Source: Cacajao melanocephalus
Lineage: Eukaryota; Chordata; Mammalia; Primates; Pitheciidae
DNA length: 64,000 nucleotides
NCBI GenBank assembly: GCA_963573385.1
Contig: CAUYLG010070558.1
Span: 50,733 to 114,732, forward strand
Direction: 5' to 3'
Position numbers and translations under genes: made by a program
In this document: positions 31,641-49,490 of the stretch, piece by piece
Numbering within the stretch: the first letter of the stretch is position 1
Layout: each line of letters begins with the position of its first letter
Notes under the pieces: model-generated
What the model was told of the DNA's origin: nothing
The model's database searches: none
The model's input: only the letters and a program-made list of their open reading frames with translations

Positions 31641-33290
31641 CCTCATTCTTAGGGGCCATTTTAAGCTGTTCGTTTCATCTTTTTGTTTGTTTTATTTGGA
31701 TTAGCATAATTTGGAAGTCAAGTCAGCCCAAAGGGTAAAGTTGAAAGGGACTTTACTTAAGGTAGAATTAAGGAGGGGAGGGTGTCTTCTGTTATTTGTA
31801 GATCATAAAAAGAAAGTTGGGGGGAAAAAAGCATACTTCCAAACTAAAGGTGGGAAGATAAACTGGAATGTAATAGGTATCTTTCTACATCATGTCTCTA
31901 CCTTCTCCTTTCCCCTCTCCTCCTGGCGTGTTTAAAATTATACCTGGAATTTGAAATTTAAATAGATTTGGTGAGCTTGAGATTGTTAAGGGTGCATTCC
32001 TTGCTTGAGAACTAATGAGTGAGCCTGAAAAATATGAGGCTGAATTTATTTTGTAGGTAGGCAGCATGCACATAGGCAAAAAGAGCTTGGGCCTTTTTTA
32101 CCACCTCTTAAAATTAGGGGGTTGAATTGATTGCTTGAAGACGCCATTTGTTAGTGTCCTGGTTTGCAAGGCAATTAGGCCCATCATTGTATTGCAGGCT
32201 AATAATCCTGAGATGAGTCTTGGCACCACCGCTTTATGTAAACAGAGAGAAGAAGGAAATATGGAAATGTCATAAATATTCATTGGTGAGATGGTTTGGT
32301 ACTGATGGAGTTTTTCATATGATTGTCTTTTGACATTGATAAGATTTAAAATAATTGGATTGTATTTCTAAAGATTGAATTTTCTTCCAAAGGAATTCAG
32401 GTGATCAGAATTCTATCAGATGTGCATAAATAAAGCATACTGAGTCATTTTTATTTTTTTAGGGAATGATGTTGATGTAGGTGCATTGTATTAACTAGAG
32501 AAACAGTATCTCCATCTGTTCATCAGAAATTCGATTTAAACCTTAATGATATGCTCATTCTTATGGCAGAATGGTGATAATGGAAGGTACAGAGGAGTGT
32601 AAATGGAGGGAACATCTTTAGAGAAACAGTTTTCTGGACCTAATTGCATTAACTGTGATGATATGTTAAACATAAAGTGGCTGTTGATTAGAGCTCAGAC
32701 TGAAAAAAAATGAGGAGGGATGTAAAGAAGACAAAACAGCACCATTGGGATCGAAATAATTCTTTTTGTTTTTGTTCAAGCTTCAGAGTTTAGCTCACAA
32801 ACCATTTTCCTTGGCTTTCACAATTGAGCACATAAAAATATCCATTTAGAATACTTTTTTTTTTAGCTCCAAAATGGGCAGAATGGTGGAAAGTTGGACT
32901 TATCCTTTGAATTGAAAGTGTTTTGTAATTAGGAAGCTTTCTGTATTACAATAAAAATCAGGTTTGAGCAGTTAGCTGTAATTCAATGAGACTGAAATCT
33001 AGTGCAAGCATTTCTCTCTAACTTTACTTTGGGGTCTAGACATTGTTTTTTGCAGATCTGCAGGCTTGGTCTAGAGGTGAGATGTTTATATTAAAGCTCT
33101 AGCTTTTGAAAGCTCAAAATGAAAAGTAATTGCCTGGGAGAAATGTGCTGTTGGATTTTTTTTTCCCACAGTGTGGTCACCTGTGCAGTAGTAATGTTTT
33201 TGTATGTTTACCTCATTTGATCCTTCAGATACCCTGGTGAGAAGAGAGCAGATGGAGGTATTGGTAGACAGAAGCCTTGGTGGAATGAAT
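31641..33290. other. Repeat-poor intronic block
   Basis: No interspersed repeat recognised for about 1.6 kb, unlike the surroundings. AT-rich with moderate complexity and no coding frame. It may hold intronic regulatory DNA. Confidence 0.5.
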
Positions 33291-33773
<483 letters not shown>

Positions 33774-33833
33774 TCAATTTGGTTAAAAAGGTAAAAATGC
33801 ACACACACACAAACCTTAGAAACCAAAAAAACT

Positions 33834-34118
33834 AGCCAGGCACAGTGGCTCATACCCGTAATCCTAGACTTTGGGAGGCTGAGCCAGGAGGATTGCTTGA
33901 GCCTAGGAGTTCGAGAACAGTTAGGGCAACATAGGGAGACCCTGTCTCTACAAAAAATAAAAAGATTAGCTGGTGTGGTAGCATACACCTGTAGTCCCAG
34001 ATACTCAGGAGGGAGGTGGGAGGATTGCTTGAGCTAGGGAGGTCAAGGCTGCAGTGAGCCACGATCTTGCTTCTCTTTACTACAGTCTGGGTTACAGAGG
34101 GAGACCCTTTCTCAAAAT
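33834..34118 (+). mobile_element. Alu (J-like)
   Basis: 'agccaggcacagtggctcatacc' start, ends 'gagaccctttctcaaaatg'. The short (CA)n at 33,801-33,810 lies just before it. Confidence 0.92.
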
Positions 34119-34194
34119 GAAACTTTCATACTTCAGAAGGCTGTCAGGGGGAGCAAACCAGTTCATGTACTGAAAACACTGTACATATATGAAA

Positions 34195-34332
34195 TATCTA
34201 TTCACTATTTATTTAATGAATGTCTGCTAAGTGCCAGGGGAAATAAAAATGAACAGAAAGCAGTTGTCAAGGAGCTTTCAGTGTCATGGGAAAGATAGAC
34301 AATTTAAATATGGTGAGAAAAGTGAGGCAAAA
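34195..34332 (-). mobile_element. L2 3' end, antisense
   Basis: 'cactatttatttaatgaatgtctgctaagtgccagg', 'tcaaggagctttcagtgtcatggg'. Confidence 0.65.
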
Positions 34333-34556
34333 TGCTGTGGTTAAGTGCGATAGTTAAGTGTGGGTTTTGAAGTCTGTCTACTACTTACTACTGCTATGTG
34401 ACATTGGGTACAATGGGCTCATCTGTAAAGTGGGGATAATAGAATTAATATCATAGGATTGTTTTGAGGGTTAAATAAGATAATCAGTGGGAAGCATTTA
34501 ACACTATATATTATATAGTACACATTAAAAAAATATTAGTTGTTGCCATTATTGTT
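34333..34556 (+). mobile_element. MIR, sense
   Basis: 'aaatgctgtggttaagtg', 'gggttttgaagtctgtctactac', 'tgtgacattgggtac', 'tcatctgtaaagtggggataatag', 'gttttgagggttaaataagataat' in full MIR order; near full length. Confidence 0.85.
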
Positions 34557-34689
34557 AGAAAGATAGGCAGAGGCCAGAATGGTGAATAGCCTTGTGTGCC
34601 CTGCCAATGAGTTCTTAGTATTGTGGTATTTATTAATGAGGTATTACTTTGTATTATGATCTCATGCATATTTGGATGTTTACAGTCTA

Positions 34690-34885
34690 GGAACTTTAAA
34701 CAGTTCTTTAAATGCCAGGCAAAGTCCTAAATAGACGTTAGCTGTTAGCTTCCTCGTTAATCAAATAAGAAGAAAAATTATGCTCTGAGAGGTTAAATGA
34801 CTTGTTTAAGGTTACACAGTCAGTAAGTGGAAAAGTCTGGATTACAGCCTCCAAATTCTCATTTGTCAACCCCATTTATATCCTT
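34690..34885 (-). mobile_element. MIR, antisense
   Basis: 'gctctgagaggttaaatgacttgtttaaggttacacagtcagtaagtgg' then 'gtctggattacagcc'. Confidence 0.8.
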
Positions 34886-35359
34886 TTTTTAAGTTGCAAA
34901 ATATGTCCTATGTATGAAAGTATATTTAGCATAAACCTACAATTTAAAGAATAACAAATTGAAGACTTTTCTATTTGTTACCCAGCTTAACAAAAAGATT
35001 TCGAGTACCTTTAAAGTCTCTTGTGAGGTCCTACTTGATTGAATCTCCCACCTTCTCTCTCCCTTAGAGGTAAAGTGTTTCCTAAATTTTATGTGAATAA
35101 TTTCTTTGCTTTTCTTTATACTTTTACCAAATATGTGCATATCCCTAAACAGTGTATTTTTTTTTTACCTTTGCAACTATTTATAAATAGAATTATAGGG
35201 TAAATGTTCTGACTTGCTTTATTCTTATTTTTTAACTTTAAAAAAAGCTTTATTTCTTCCACCATTAAATAATGTCTGCTCATGATAGAAACTAGAAATT
35301 ACAAAAAGTAAAAAGAAGCAAAAGTATTGTTTTTAGTTGCATTCCCCAGTAATACTTTT
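34886..35359. other. Unassigned AT-rich stretch
   Basis: Nothing secure; parts around 35,060-35,310 have an old-L1 flavour but are too diverged to call. Confidence 0.4.
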
Positions 35360-35466
35360 TCTTTTTTAGAGACAGGGTCTCAGTGTATTGTCCTGGTCAA
35401 GTGATCCTCTTGCCTCGGGCTCCGAAAGTGCTTCCAAATGCAGGCATGTGCCACCATGCCTGGCTG
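35360..35466 (-). mobile_element. Alu fragment, antisense
   Basis: 'tttagagacagggtctcagtgtattg' then 'caagtgatcctcttgcctc' and 'ccaccatgcctggctgg'; a short monomer-like remnant. Confidence 0.75.
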
Positions 35467-35639
35467 GCAAATGCTTTTTGTAGAAAATATTTTATGCCAC
35501 ATGTGGCCTCTGTTCTTTCTCCTCCCTTTCACTCCTCTTCCCTTTCGTCTCCCTGTCTTTCTCCCCATTTTTCTCCTTCTGCCGGCCCTTCCTCTTGCTT
35601 CTTCTCCCCATTCTTTCTTCTCCCACCCCTTCTCTTTCT

Positions 35640-35727
35640 CCTTTAATGTGGTTTTAAGAATGTAAAAACTCACAGGCTGTTCAAAAATAGGCCATAGGCG
35701 GGCCATAGCTTGCCAACCCCTGGTATA
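35640..35727. mobile_element. hAT/Charlie-type MITE end
   Basis: 'ctcacaggctgttcaaaaatagg' and 'gggccatagcttgccaacccctgg' recall the terminal region of a MER58-like non-autonomous hAT element. Confidence 0.55.
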
Positions 35728-36744
<1,017 letters not shown>

Positions 36745-36799
36745 AGATTCAAGATGGTAATTTGTCTCAGGCCTTAAGAAGGAAGTTCATAAGGAAAGA

Positions 36800-37030
36800 C
36801 AAAAGGTACCTAACATTTGAGTATCTATGGCAGGCAATATGCTGGGTGCTTTCTCTTCCTTACAGGTAGAATTTAATTCTCACATTTCTACTGTATGAGG
36901 AATTGTGACCATTTTACAGAAGAAGAACCTGAAGCAACTGAGGCATATGGTGATTAACTAGTTTGCATTTGTTTATATAGCTAGTAAGAGAAGAAAAACT
37001 CGTATTAAAAAACCTGATCTGCCTTGCTCC
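36800..37030 (-). mobile_element. MIR-like, antisense
   Basis: 'atgctgggtgctttctcttcc', 'gtgaccattttacagaagaagaacctgaagc', 'tatagctagtaagagaag'. Confidence 0.65.
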
Positions 37031-37096
37031 GGAGCCATTGTTCTTTTTGTTGTACAGCATGTAAATCTTCCTGTTTTTAAATTGTTAAATCAGTAG

Positions 37097-37501
<405 letters not shown>

Positions 37502-37544
37502 TAACAAAACTTCTGTAGGTGAGCATAAGGCAGATGTGTGTATA

Positions 37545-37805
37545 TTCATATAGAAAATATACATTAAATTCAATTGAGGTATGTATAACATGTAGAAAAA
37601 AATGCACAAAAAGTATAACCAACATTCAGATCAAGAAAGGAAACATCCCCTCCTCCAAGAAAACCAACAACTTTCAATACTGTCGATTATTTTTGCCTGT
37701 TTATGATGTGTTATAAGGTATGACTGGCTTTTCATATGCAATATATTTGTGAGATTGATTTATGTTCTTGTATGTAGGTATAGTCTGTTCTTGCTTACTG
37801 CTGTG
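37545..37805. mobile_element. L1M 3' UTR-type fragment
   Basis: 'attgaggtatgtataacatgtag', 'aacattcagatcaagaaaggaaac', 'tatgactggcttttcatatg', 'gttcttgcttactgctgtgtagc'. Confidence 0.55.
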
Positions 37806-37875
37806 TAGCAACAATTCTCAAACATTTTGGTGTCTTCACATTCAAACTTATTGAAGACTCCAAAGAACTTTTGCT

Positions 37876-38123
37876 TGCAGTGGTGCAGTCATGGCTCACT
37901 GCAGCCTTGACCTACTAGGCTGAAGTGATCCTTCCACCTCAGCCTCCCAAATAGCTGGGACTACAGGCATGTGCCACTATGCCTGGCTATTTAAAATTTT
38001 TATTGTAGAAACAAGATCTCGCCCTGTTGCCCAGGCTGGTCTCAAACTCTTATGTTCAAGCAATTCTCCTGCCTCAGCCTCCCAAAGTACTGGAATTACA
38101 GGCATGAGCCACTGTCCTCAGCT
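37876..38123 (-). mobile_element. Alu fragment, antisense, inside the hAT element
   Basis: Starts inside the right arm at 'tgcagtggtgcagtcatggctc' with no tail and ends 'ccactgtcctcagct'. Loss of the tail suggests deletion after insertion. Confidence 0.85.
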
Positions 38124-38451
38124 GTGTTAGCATATTCTAATGAAAACACATATATTATTCTAAGTGAAAAAAATTCGAATAATATTTTACATTTAAAAAA
38201 ATTTCTTGAGTATCTTATTGGATCTGCCTCTGCGTTCAGTCTGTTGCAGTTTGTTGTCTTGGATGGAATATAAAGAAAATCCAGTCCCACATAGATAGGT
38301 AATTGGAAAAAGGAGTAATGTTTTTAATTTTCTTTAATTGTGGATATTTCTCTTTGATACTACACCAGTCATGACCAGCCCTTTGAATATGACGACTTTT
38401 TTTGCTTATCTCTGGTGGCTATCATGAAAATTATATACACTTTTTTTTTAA

Positions 38452-38545
38452 GCTCATTACCTATCATCAGTGTTAGTGTATTGTGTGAGGCCCAAGACAA
38501 TTTTTCTTCCAATGTGGCCCAGGGAAGCCAAAGGTTGGATGTCCG
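38452..38545. repeat. Inserted repeat of uncertain family
   Basis: 'gctcattacctatcatcagtgttagtgtattg' and 'ccaatgtggcccagggaagccaaagg' form a block I remember as a common interspersed sequence but cannot assign. It stands between two hAT pieces. Confidence 0.4.
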
Positions 38546-38798
38546 TGTTACATCGAAACTTGACAGTTGGCAGTTTGTTAAGATTCATTGCCTTCTACAG
38601 TCTGAACCATATCACTGAGCTTTTCATGCTCTGTTACATTAAAATCCATTGGTCTGTTTTTTTCTTTATTATTTTTAAATTTGCTTATTTCTCCAAGAAA
38701 AACCATTTGTCTGTTCTGTACTTTAAGTAGATCTTTTATCCATGCATAATTTTTGTAGTATTATGCATTGGTCATTTGGAAAATACTGGTTCACTAAG

Positions 38799-39207
38799 TA
38801 TCTTAGTCTGCTCAGGCTGCCTTAACAAAATACCATAAACTGGGTGGGTTAAACAGCAGAAATTTATTTTCTAACAGTGCTGCAGCTAGAAAGAAGTCCA
38901 AGATCAGTGTTTCAGCATGGCCGATTTTTGTTTCAGCATGGCCTATTTCCTCACATGGTGGATTGTAGAGGGAGAAGAGAGAGAGAGAAAGAGAATAAGT
39001 GTGAGTGAACAGGCAAACTCTCTGGTGTCTCTTTTTAAAGGCACTAATCCCATCATGGCAGCCCCACCCTTATGACCTCATCTAAACCTAATTATAAATC
39101 ATCTAAACCTCATTATCTCCCAAAGGATCCATTTCCAGATACTATCACGTTGAGGAATAGGGCTTCAATTTATTAATTTTGAGGGGAGGGAGTTCAGTCT
39201 ATATCAC
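38799..39207 (-). mobile_element. MLT1-type MaLR LTR inside the hAT element
   Basis: 'tatcttagtctgctcaggctgcc', 'caaaataccataaactgggtggg', 'gcactaatcccatcatgg', 'ccttatgacctcatctaaacc', ending 'agttcagtctatatca'. Flanks 'cactaag' / 'cactgag' fit a short target duplication. Confidence 0.85.
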
Positions 39208-39249
39208 TGAGTTATGTGGAGCTTCTTTTTTGAGATGTGGACCTTCTTT

Positions 39250-39840
<591 letters not shown>

Positions 39841-40145
39841 ATGTACAGATCTTCTGAATTGTATAATGTTTAAGAAACCACATTTGTTAATATCACCACT
39901 GATCTCATCAGACAAGTCTTTTCTAATTTTCACTTGAAAGCTCAAATTTTATCATTGGCAACCAGTACTGACAGTTGTTTTCCTTGAAGTGACAGTCTCA
40001 CATTGTTCATTTTCAAAAAATTGTCTGCCAAACATCCAAATCTGAATAATCATAATTTTTCTGCCACTCATTTTTTGAAGTAAAAATGGTGTTTATGAAA
40101 AAAAGCAGCTAGTACAGCTTGCAACTCAGTTGCACAAATGCTTTA

Positions 40146-40571
<426 letters not shown>

Positions 40572-40598
40572 TTAAGATTTAGTAAAATTAATACTTTT

Positions 40599-40720
40599 AT
40601 TTTTTTGAGATTGAGTTTTGCTGTGTTGCTCAGGCTGATCTTGAACTCCTGGCATCAAGTGCTCCTCCTGCCTCAGCCTCTCTAGTAGCTGGACTACAGC
40701 TCTGCACCACTGTGCCTGGC
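40599..40720 (-). mobile_element. Alu left-arm monomer, antisense, with target duplication
   Basis: 'tttttttgagattgagttttgctgtg' to 'ccactgtgcctggc' in about 122 bases, flanked by 'taaaattaatactttta' and 'taaaattaataattttta'. The duplication shows it moved as a monomer. Confidence 0.85.
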
Positions 40721-40760
40721 TAAAATTAATAATTTTTATGACTTCATCAAGAACATTCTT

Positions 40761-41047
<287 letters not shown>

Positions 41048-41340
41048 CAAGAATATTCTTTAATGAAACTGAAACTAGGTTTTTTTTGTTTGTTTTATTT
41101 TGTTTTTTAACATGTCCATGAAGAATGCAATGATACTGTTACAGGTGTCCCTGCCTTGATTCAATATTGGATGATATATTTTTATTTGTTGATATAATTA
41201 TGTTTCTGGGCTTTGCTTATTTTTTATTGGGGGAATAACTGATTTTTGTCAAACCTTTACTAAAAATACTGTTTTGAAAGCCTATGTGAATGCAGTTTTT
41301 TCTTTGCCTTAGTAGAACAGAAAAAACTTTAGAGTTGAAC

Positions 41341-41699
41341 AGTTTCACAGCTCCATCAGGATGTTAGAAAATTCATTGGGCTTGGTGCTTACTTTTCTCC
41401 ACTTTGTGGTTAAGGAAAGGTGTGAAGTGACTTTTAGAGAACTATCAATAGCTATGCATAAGAGTGGTTTTTTAGGTATATTAGGTCCCCCTACCCTTAG
41501 CCTGGAACATTTACAGTAGAAAAAGACAAAGGTATAGATGAAGCCATAGGCAAATAATCTTGTATAGTGACTTTGGTTTTTCACTGTGATTGGACAGAGG
41601 AGAATAGAGAAAGAGGTAATCTAGACAAGTCATAGTGCTAAACATTGTTTTATCTTCCAATTAACACCCCTGTATAGCCTGGAACCCTTGTTCTGGGGG
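41341..41699. other. Unassigned non-coding stretch
   Basis: No repeat or gene recognised; one unsupported minus-strand open frame. Confidence 0.4.
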
Positions 41700-42110
41700 T
41701 GGGGAGTTAACATTCATTAATGTGTACCGACATTGTGCTAGGCCCTGTTATCTTACTTAAACCTGACAATTTTTCTGTGTGTATGAGGCCATATTTTTCA
41801 GTTTTAGACATTTAAAAAGATGATGACGATGATTTTTTATTTTTTGAGATGGGGTCTTGCTGTGTTGCCCAGGCTGGTCTTGAACTCCTGGCCTTAAGTG
41901 ATCATCCTGCCTCAGCCTCTTGTATGGCTGGGACTACGGGTGTATGTCACTGCACCCTCTGTGGTCACCATACTTATTTTATGTGTAAGAAAACAGAGGT
42001 TCAGAGATGTTGAGCCTGTGCAGGCCCATCAGCCAATAAGTGACTAGAGTGGGATTTATCCCCAGACTTTTCTGCGTCCAAAACCTACGTGTGCTTTTTC
42101 CTGTGTGCCA
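41700..42110 (-). mobile_element. MIR, antisense, split by an Alu monomer
   Basis: 'gtaccgacattgtgctaggccctg' and, after the monomer, 'gtaagaaaacagaggttcagagatgttgag', 'caataagtgactagagtgggatttatcccc'. Confidence 0.7.
41834..41959 (-). mobile_element. Alu left-arm monomer, antisense, inside the MIR
   Basis: 'tttttgagatggggtcttgctgtgttgcccagg' to 'tgtcactgcaccctc'; one arm only. Confidence 0.8.
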
Positions 42111-42210
42111 TGCTGCCTTCCAGAGACAATGTCACAATGATTATTTGTATGTCCCTGATACTTGGAACCTAGCAGGGGCTTAGTACATTTTTGTGGAGTG
42201 ATTGAGCCAG
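42111..42210 (+). mobile_element. L2 3' end fragment, sense
   Basis: 'tgtatgtccctgatacttggaacctagcaggggcttagtacatttttg'. Confidence 0.5.
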
Positions 42211-42306
42211 TGCTAAGTGAGTGAACCAGTTTTCACAGAGCAGGATGTAACTTACCCACTCTGAGCTTATGTGTATGTTGGTACTTCAAAGTATAGAGTA
42301 ATGTAG

Positions 42307-42670
<364 letters not shown>

Positions 42671-42829
42671 AGGGTCAGTCTTCTTAATGATAAATGTAAA
42701 ACTATTTAAATAATTTGGATATTTAGTAGTCTAAGAAATTTAATGGAATGAATTTTCCCTAGATTGTTAATGATCTTTTTAGAAATACATACTGCATCTA
42801 CTTTGTTCTGGCTTATTCTGTTAATAGCT

Positions 42830-43012
42830 ATGAAATCTTGGGTTTGTTACTGCATTTTTCTGTTTCGTTTTTGTAATCTTTAAAAGGGTAGGATAGTAAT
42901 AATAGTACATAATTCCTATGTAATTGTGAGGATTGAATGAGATCATTCTTATAGAGAACTTACAGTGCTTGGCATGTATTAATTACTCAGTAAATGGTAG
43001 CTGTTATTAATG
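42830..43012 (+). mobile_element. MIR, sense
   Basis: 'gaggattgaatgagatcattcttatag' and 'acagtgcttggcatgtattaattactcagtaaatggtagc' are the sense MIR 3' half. Confidence 0.8.
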
Positions 43013-43083
43013 TTATCTTTCTAGAGTAGAAGTATTGAATTTATTGTGACTTTCAATATATGAAGAAGGAATAATGTCTTGTC

Positions 43084-43321
43084 TTTTTTTTTCCCCCAGG
43101 GTTGGAGTCTTGCTATGTCGCCCAGGCTAGAGTGCAGTGGCATGATCTCGGCTTACTGTAACCTCTGCCTGGATTACAGGTGTGTGCCACCATGCCCAGC
43201 TATTTTGTATTTTATTAGAGACGGGGTTTCACCATGTTGGCCAGGCTGGTTTCAAACTCCTGACCTCGTGATCCACCTGCGTTGGCTCCCAAAGTGCTGG
43301 GATTACAGCTGTGAGCCCAGC
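43084..43321 (-). mobile_element. Alu, antisense, with internal deletion
   Basis: After 'cttactgtaacctctgcct' the sequence jumps to 'ggattacaggtgtgtgcc', losing about 45 bases of the right arm; the end is also shortened ('agctgtgagccc'). Confidence 0.92.
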
Positions 43322-43513
43322 TTCTTTTGTCTTTTAAAGCACCTTTATTAGAGAAATAAAGCACTGAATTTATTGGTTTTTGTATTTTGGGACTTATTTT
43401 GTAGTTGTAGCTTACTTGGTCTCTTCTTGTCAAGGAAGATCAAACTTTGGCTATTTGCCTGGATTTCTTGGTGAACCAGTGGAGGTATGGTATGACCTTT
43501 GATTCTCCATCAT

Positions 43514-43603
43514 TCTTTTGATGGAGTCTTGTTAGGTTGCCCAGGCTGATCTCGAACTCCTGGCCTCAAGCGGTCCTCTGCCTTGGTCTCCTAAAGTGCT
43601 TGG
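43514..43603 (-). mobile_element. Alu left-arm fragment, antisense
   Basis: 'gatggagtcttgttaggttgcccaggctgatctcgaac' to 'ctcctaaagtgcttgg'. Confidence 0.8.
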
Positions 43604-43708
43604 ACTCTATCATCTTTTTAAACTTTGTGGTTTCTGGTTGAAACAGATTGGATTGTTCTGGAGAGTTCACTGAGGTTGATAGTTCTTTCTCAATTAAAAA
43701 TGTTAGTG

Positions 43709-44369
<661 letters not shown>

Positions 44370-44775
44370 ATTGTCATTCATTGTTTGTCTTTCCTCCTGG
44401 CTTACACATTTTACCTCCAGTACTCCTTAAGTTTGCATTGTTCTGTGCCTGGAGTTCTTCAGATGTGCAATGTGTCTTTTCTCACTGTCTTTGCACCTGC
44501 TGTTCTCTTGGCCTAGATATCTCTTTGTTACTCTTAATGGGTCTACTCTGACTTAGCCTTTAAGACTCATCCTAGGAGATAACCTTTTCCAGGAGGTTTT
44601 CCGTGATTTCCTAGGTTGGGATTGGGTACCCCATCTCTGGGTTACTCTGATTGTGGTTATCCATTTATTATTTGTTGGTCTCTTCCACTTATAGTGGACA
44701 GGAGTTGTATCTGATCATCCTTTTATTCTCAGAGCCCATCTTGGGACCTTGTACAGAGTAGGCATCAGTAAGGAC
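44370..44775 (+). mobile_element. L2 3' end, sense
   Basis: 'cctggagttcttcagatg', 'gcacctgctgttctcttggcctagatatctc', 'ccttttccaggaggttttccgtgatttcc', 'atagtggacaggagttgtatctgatc', 'gaccttgtacagagtaggcatcag' in L2 order. Confidence 0.8.
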
Positions 44776-45429
44776 ATGTCAAGTGAATTCATCATTTCAG
44801 ACTGGCCTATTAACAGCTGTAATTTCCCAGCCAGTCAGTTACTCCATGTTGCTCTGGGCTGGGGTTTAATAGAATGTCTTCTATCATGGTGGTTGTCCCT
44901 TACTCCCTGCCCCTTGTGTTGTCTCTACTTCAGCCCACTCTCATGAAGCTTTCCTCTACTCCTTGCCTATAGCTGGGTCAGTGGAGCTGTGTACACAGTA
45001 GACCCAATGAGACTCAGAAAGAACTTGATTTATGACAGATCCCTGGAATCTCACTTGGAATGAATGAAGATCACATTGGTAAATGGAGAAGCTGGGACCT
45101 TATGATTGCTTTTCTGACCCTTAGAGTTCTTTTTTCTGCTTCCAAGTTTCCTCTGTATTAACCTTTGGTCAATTTTAATTTATAGATAATCTAAAACGAA
45201 TGGTATGAAACCAGATTGTATCAAATGCTTGTGCATTTGATTTTTACAACTGAAATATAAGACTTACTTGTTTGATGGTGGAAAGATTGAGACTTTAAGC
45301 AATGTGGGTTTTTAATGACTGCTCTGTTAAGCCATTAGTAGTTTCTGGCAGGCAATTTAAATTATGACTCCCCAAAATATTTTGTTGATTAGAGTTTTAG
45401 TGGCAAGCAAAAAAATCACTTATGCATAT
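44776..45429. other. Unassigned non-coding stretch
   Basis: Nothing recognised. Confidence 0.4.
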
Positions 45430-45690
45430 ATGCATTCTTTTAGTCAACATGGATATTAACCTCTATGTTAGGTTGGTTTTGTTGATACACGGAGATGAGT
45501 AAGGCATAGTTGCTGTCTTCAAGGAGATCCCAGGTACAACAGAGATAAGGTATAAGCAAATAAGTTACAGTTCAATGTGTTATAGATGTTATACAGTAAG
45601 TAGCAGAGAGGGGATTTTCAAACCTTGTTATAGGGAAGAGTTCTTGGAGGAAGAGTAACCTGAACTTATTTCTGAAAGAAGACTAGGTCT
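45430..45690 (-). mobile_element. L2 3' end, antisense
   Basis: 'gatacacggagatgagtaaggcatagttgctgtcttcaaggagatcc', 'gggaagagttcttggaggaagagtaacctgaacttatttctgaaag'. Faces the sense L2 700 bases to the left. Confidence 0.7.
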
Positions 45691-45699
45691 TATGTGTGG

Positions 45700-45875
45700 A
45701 CAACTCTGGTCACAGAGTCAGAAGAATGGAATTTGAACCCCAGCTCAGCCACTTACTAGGTGTCTGACATGGACAGGTTGTTTAAGCATTCTGTGAATCT
45801 CAGTTTTTTCCCATGTAAAGTGGGGAGAGTTATATCTGTATCCATCTTTGAAATTTAATACATGTGAAAGAAACT
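45700..45875 (+). mobile_element. MIR, sense
   Basis: 'gtcacagagtcagaagaatgg', 'gaaccccagctcagccacttactaggtg', 'gaatctcagttttttcccatgtaaagtgggg'. Confidence 0.85.
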
Positions 45876-45876
45876 T

Positions 45877-45936
45877 ATAAATGTGGTATACAAGTATTCT
45901 GTTTTTAGCTCATAAATGTGATATACAAGTATTCTG

Positions 45937-45942
<6 letters not shown>
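45877..45942. repeat. 30-base tandem duplication at the pseudogene edge
   Basis: The unit from 'ataaatgtgg' to 'attctgttttt' (45,877-45,906) is repeated at 45,912-45,941 with one change and a five-base spacer 'agctc'. Confidence 0.9.
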
Positions 45943-48099
<2,157 letters not shown>

Positions 48100-48288
48100 C
48101 AATAATTTTGCAAGGTGAATTTAAATCCCAGCTGTTGCACTTACTTGTTGTGTGACCTTCAAAGTTACTTAATCTTTCTATAACTTATTTTCTCCATCTA
48201 TTAGATGGTATTTATATTATATAGTTGTTAGGAAGTAACTAAAGTGCTTAGTTCAGTGTTTAGCACATAGTTTGGTTTTAGTAAATGG
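48100..48288 (+). mobile_element. MIR, sense
   Basis: 'aaatcccagctgttgcacttacttgttgtgtgaccttcaaagttacttaatc' through 'agtgtttagcacatagtttgg'. Confidence 0.85.
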
Positions 48289-48289
48289 T

Positions 48290-48632
48290 AGTGTATGGAA
48301 TGAATGTATCCCACCAAAATTCATATGTTGAAACCCAAATCCTCAGGGTGATGTTTGGGGATGGGCCTTTTGGGAAGTAATTAGGTCATTAGGATGGAGC
48401 TCTTATAAGTGCCCGTGTAAGAAGAGACACCAGAGAGCTTACTTCTTCTCTCTCTGCTTTCCACGATTTGAGCATACATTGAGAAGAGGGCCATCTGCAA
48501 ATCAGGAAGCTGTTACCAGGTACCAGATCTGCTAGTACCTTGATCTTGGACTTACCAGCCTCCAGACCGGTGAAAAATAAATATTTGTGGTATTCTGTTA
48601 CATACACAGCAGCCTGAACTGACTAAGATGGA
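48290..48632 (+). mobile_element. MLT1-type MaLR LTR, sense
   Basis: 'tgtatggaatgaatgtatcccaccaaaattcatatgttgaaaccc', 'gatgggccttttgggaagtaattaggtcatt', 'ttgatcttggacttaccagcctccagacc', ending 'cagcctgaactgactaaga'. Confidence 0.88.
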
Positions 48633-48760
48633 TAGCATTGTTATTATCACTTTCATTTTATAAATGAGAAGGTGAATACAGATTTAGAAACCTGATTAGA
48701 TTCATAGTAAGAATCAAGGATGGGATTCAATCCAGGTTTGTGTGATGCTGAAAACTTTAC
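48633..48760 (-). mobile_element. MIR fragment, antisense
   Basis: 'cattttataaatgagaaggtgaatac' and 'gggattcaatccaggttt'. Confidence 0.6.
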
Positions 48761-49014
48761 TATTTGTTTTTTTACAAGGCTACATTTTGTAATTAACATT
48801 TCATTTGTATGGAAACATTCTGAAATGCTGTAGAGTACTTGGAAATAATTTGTTATGCTTGAGTATTTAAAACTTTAGTGATATTTTACTAATAATTTAC
48901 GTAAACTTGAAATTACATTGGTTAGGGAAAGAACTCTTTGGTCTGGCCTCCCTGTGATCAGTTTTAGGGCAGATATTCTGGGGTGGTAGTTGGTGGTTAG
49001 TAAAAAGAAAATTT

Positions 49015-49048
49015 TGTGTGTGTGAGTGTGTGTGTGTGTGTGTATGTG
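49015..49048. repeat. (TG)n microsatellite
   Basis: About 16 TG units with GAG and AT interruptions. Confidence 0.9.
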
Positions 49049-49049
49049 T

Positions 49050-49320
49050 GAATTTTCTCCTAAACAGCTTTATTGAAGTAAAATTGACATACAATAAGTG
49101 ATACAAATTTAATATACAGTTTGCTTAGTTTTGACATACATATACACCTGTGAAACCATCACCACAAAGCAGTTGGTGAACATATCCAACACCTCCCAAA
49201 AGTTTCTTGGTGCCACCTTTGAAATCTTGCCCACCATGTTCTCCCAGTTTCCCCCTTTCAAGCAACCACCACCTATCGGCTTTTCTGTCACTATAGATTA
49301 AACAATGGTCAGATCAATCA
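49050..49320. mobile_element. L1M 3' UTR fragment
   Basis: 'cagctttattgaagtaaaattgacatacaataag', 'tatacacctgtgaaaccatcaccacaaagc', 'aacatatccaacacctcccaaaagtttcttgg'. Confidence 0.75.
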
Positions 49321-49490
49321 GGATTTAGTCAGTTCACCTCTCTGCTGTAGTTTGCTCATCTGTGAAACAGGGATTCTACCGTCTTCCCAAAGGAGCATCG
49401 GAGAAGTTTAGGAACAATATGTGTAAAGAGCCTATCATAGTGTCTGATGTATAATAGGCCCTCAATCCCTGGAAGCCAATATTATCAGTA
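49321..49490 (+). mobile_element. MIR 3' half, sense
   Basis: 'tttgctcatctgtgaaacagggattc', 'agagcctatcatagtgtctgatgtataataggccctcaat'. Confidence 0.8.
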
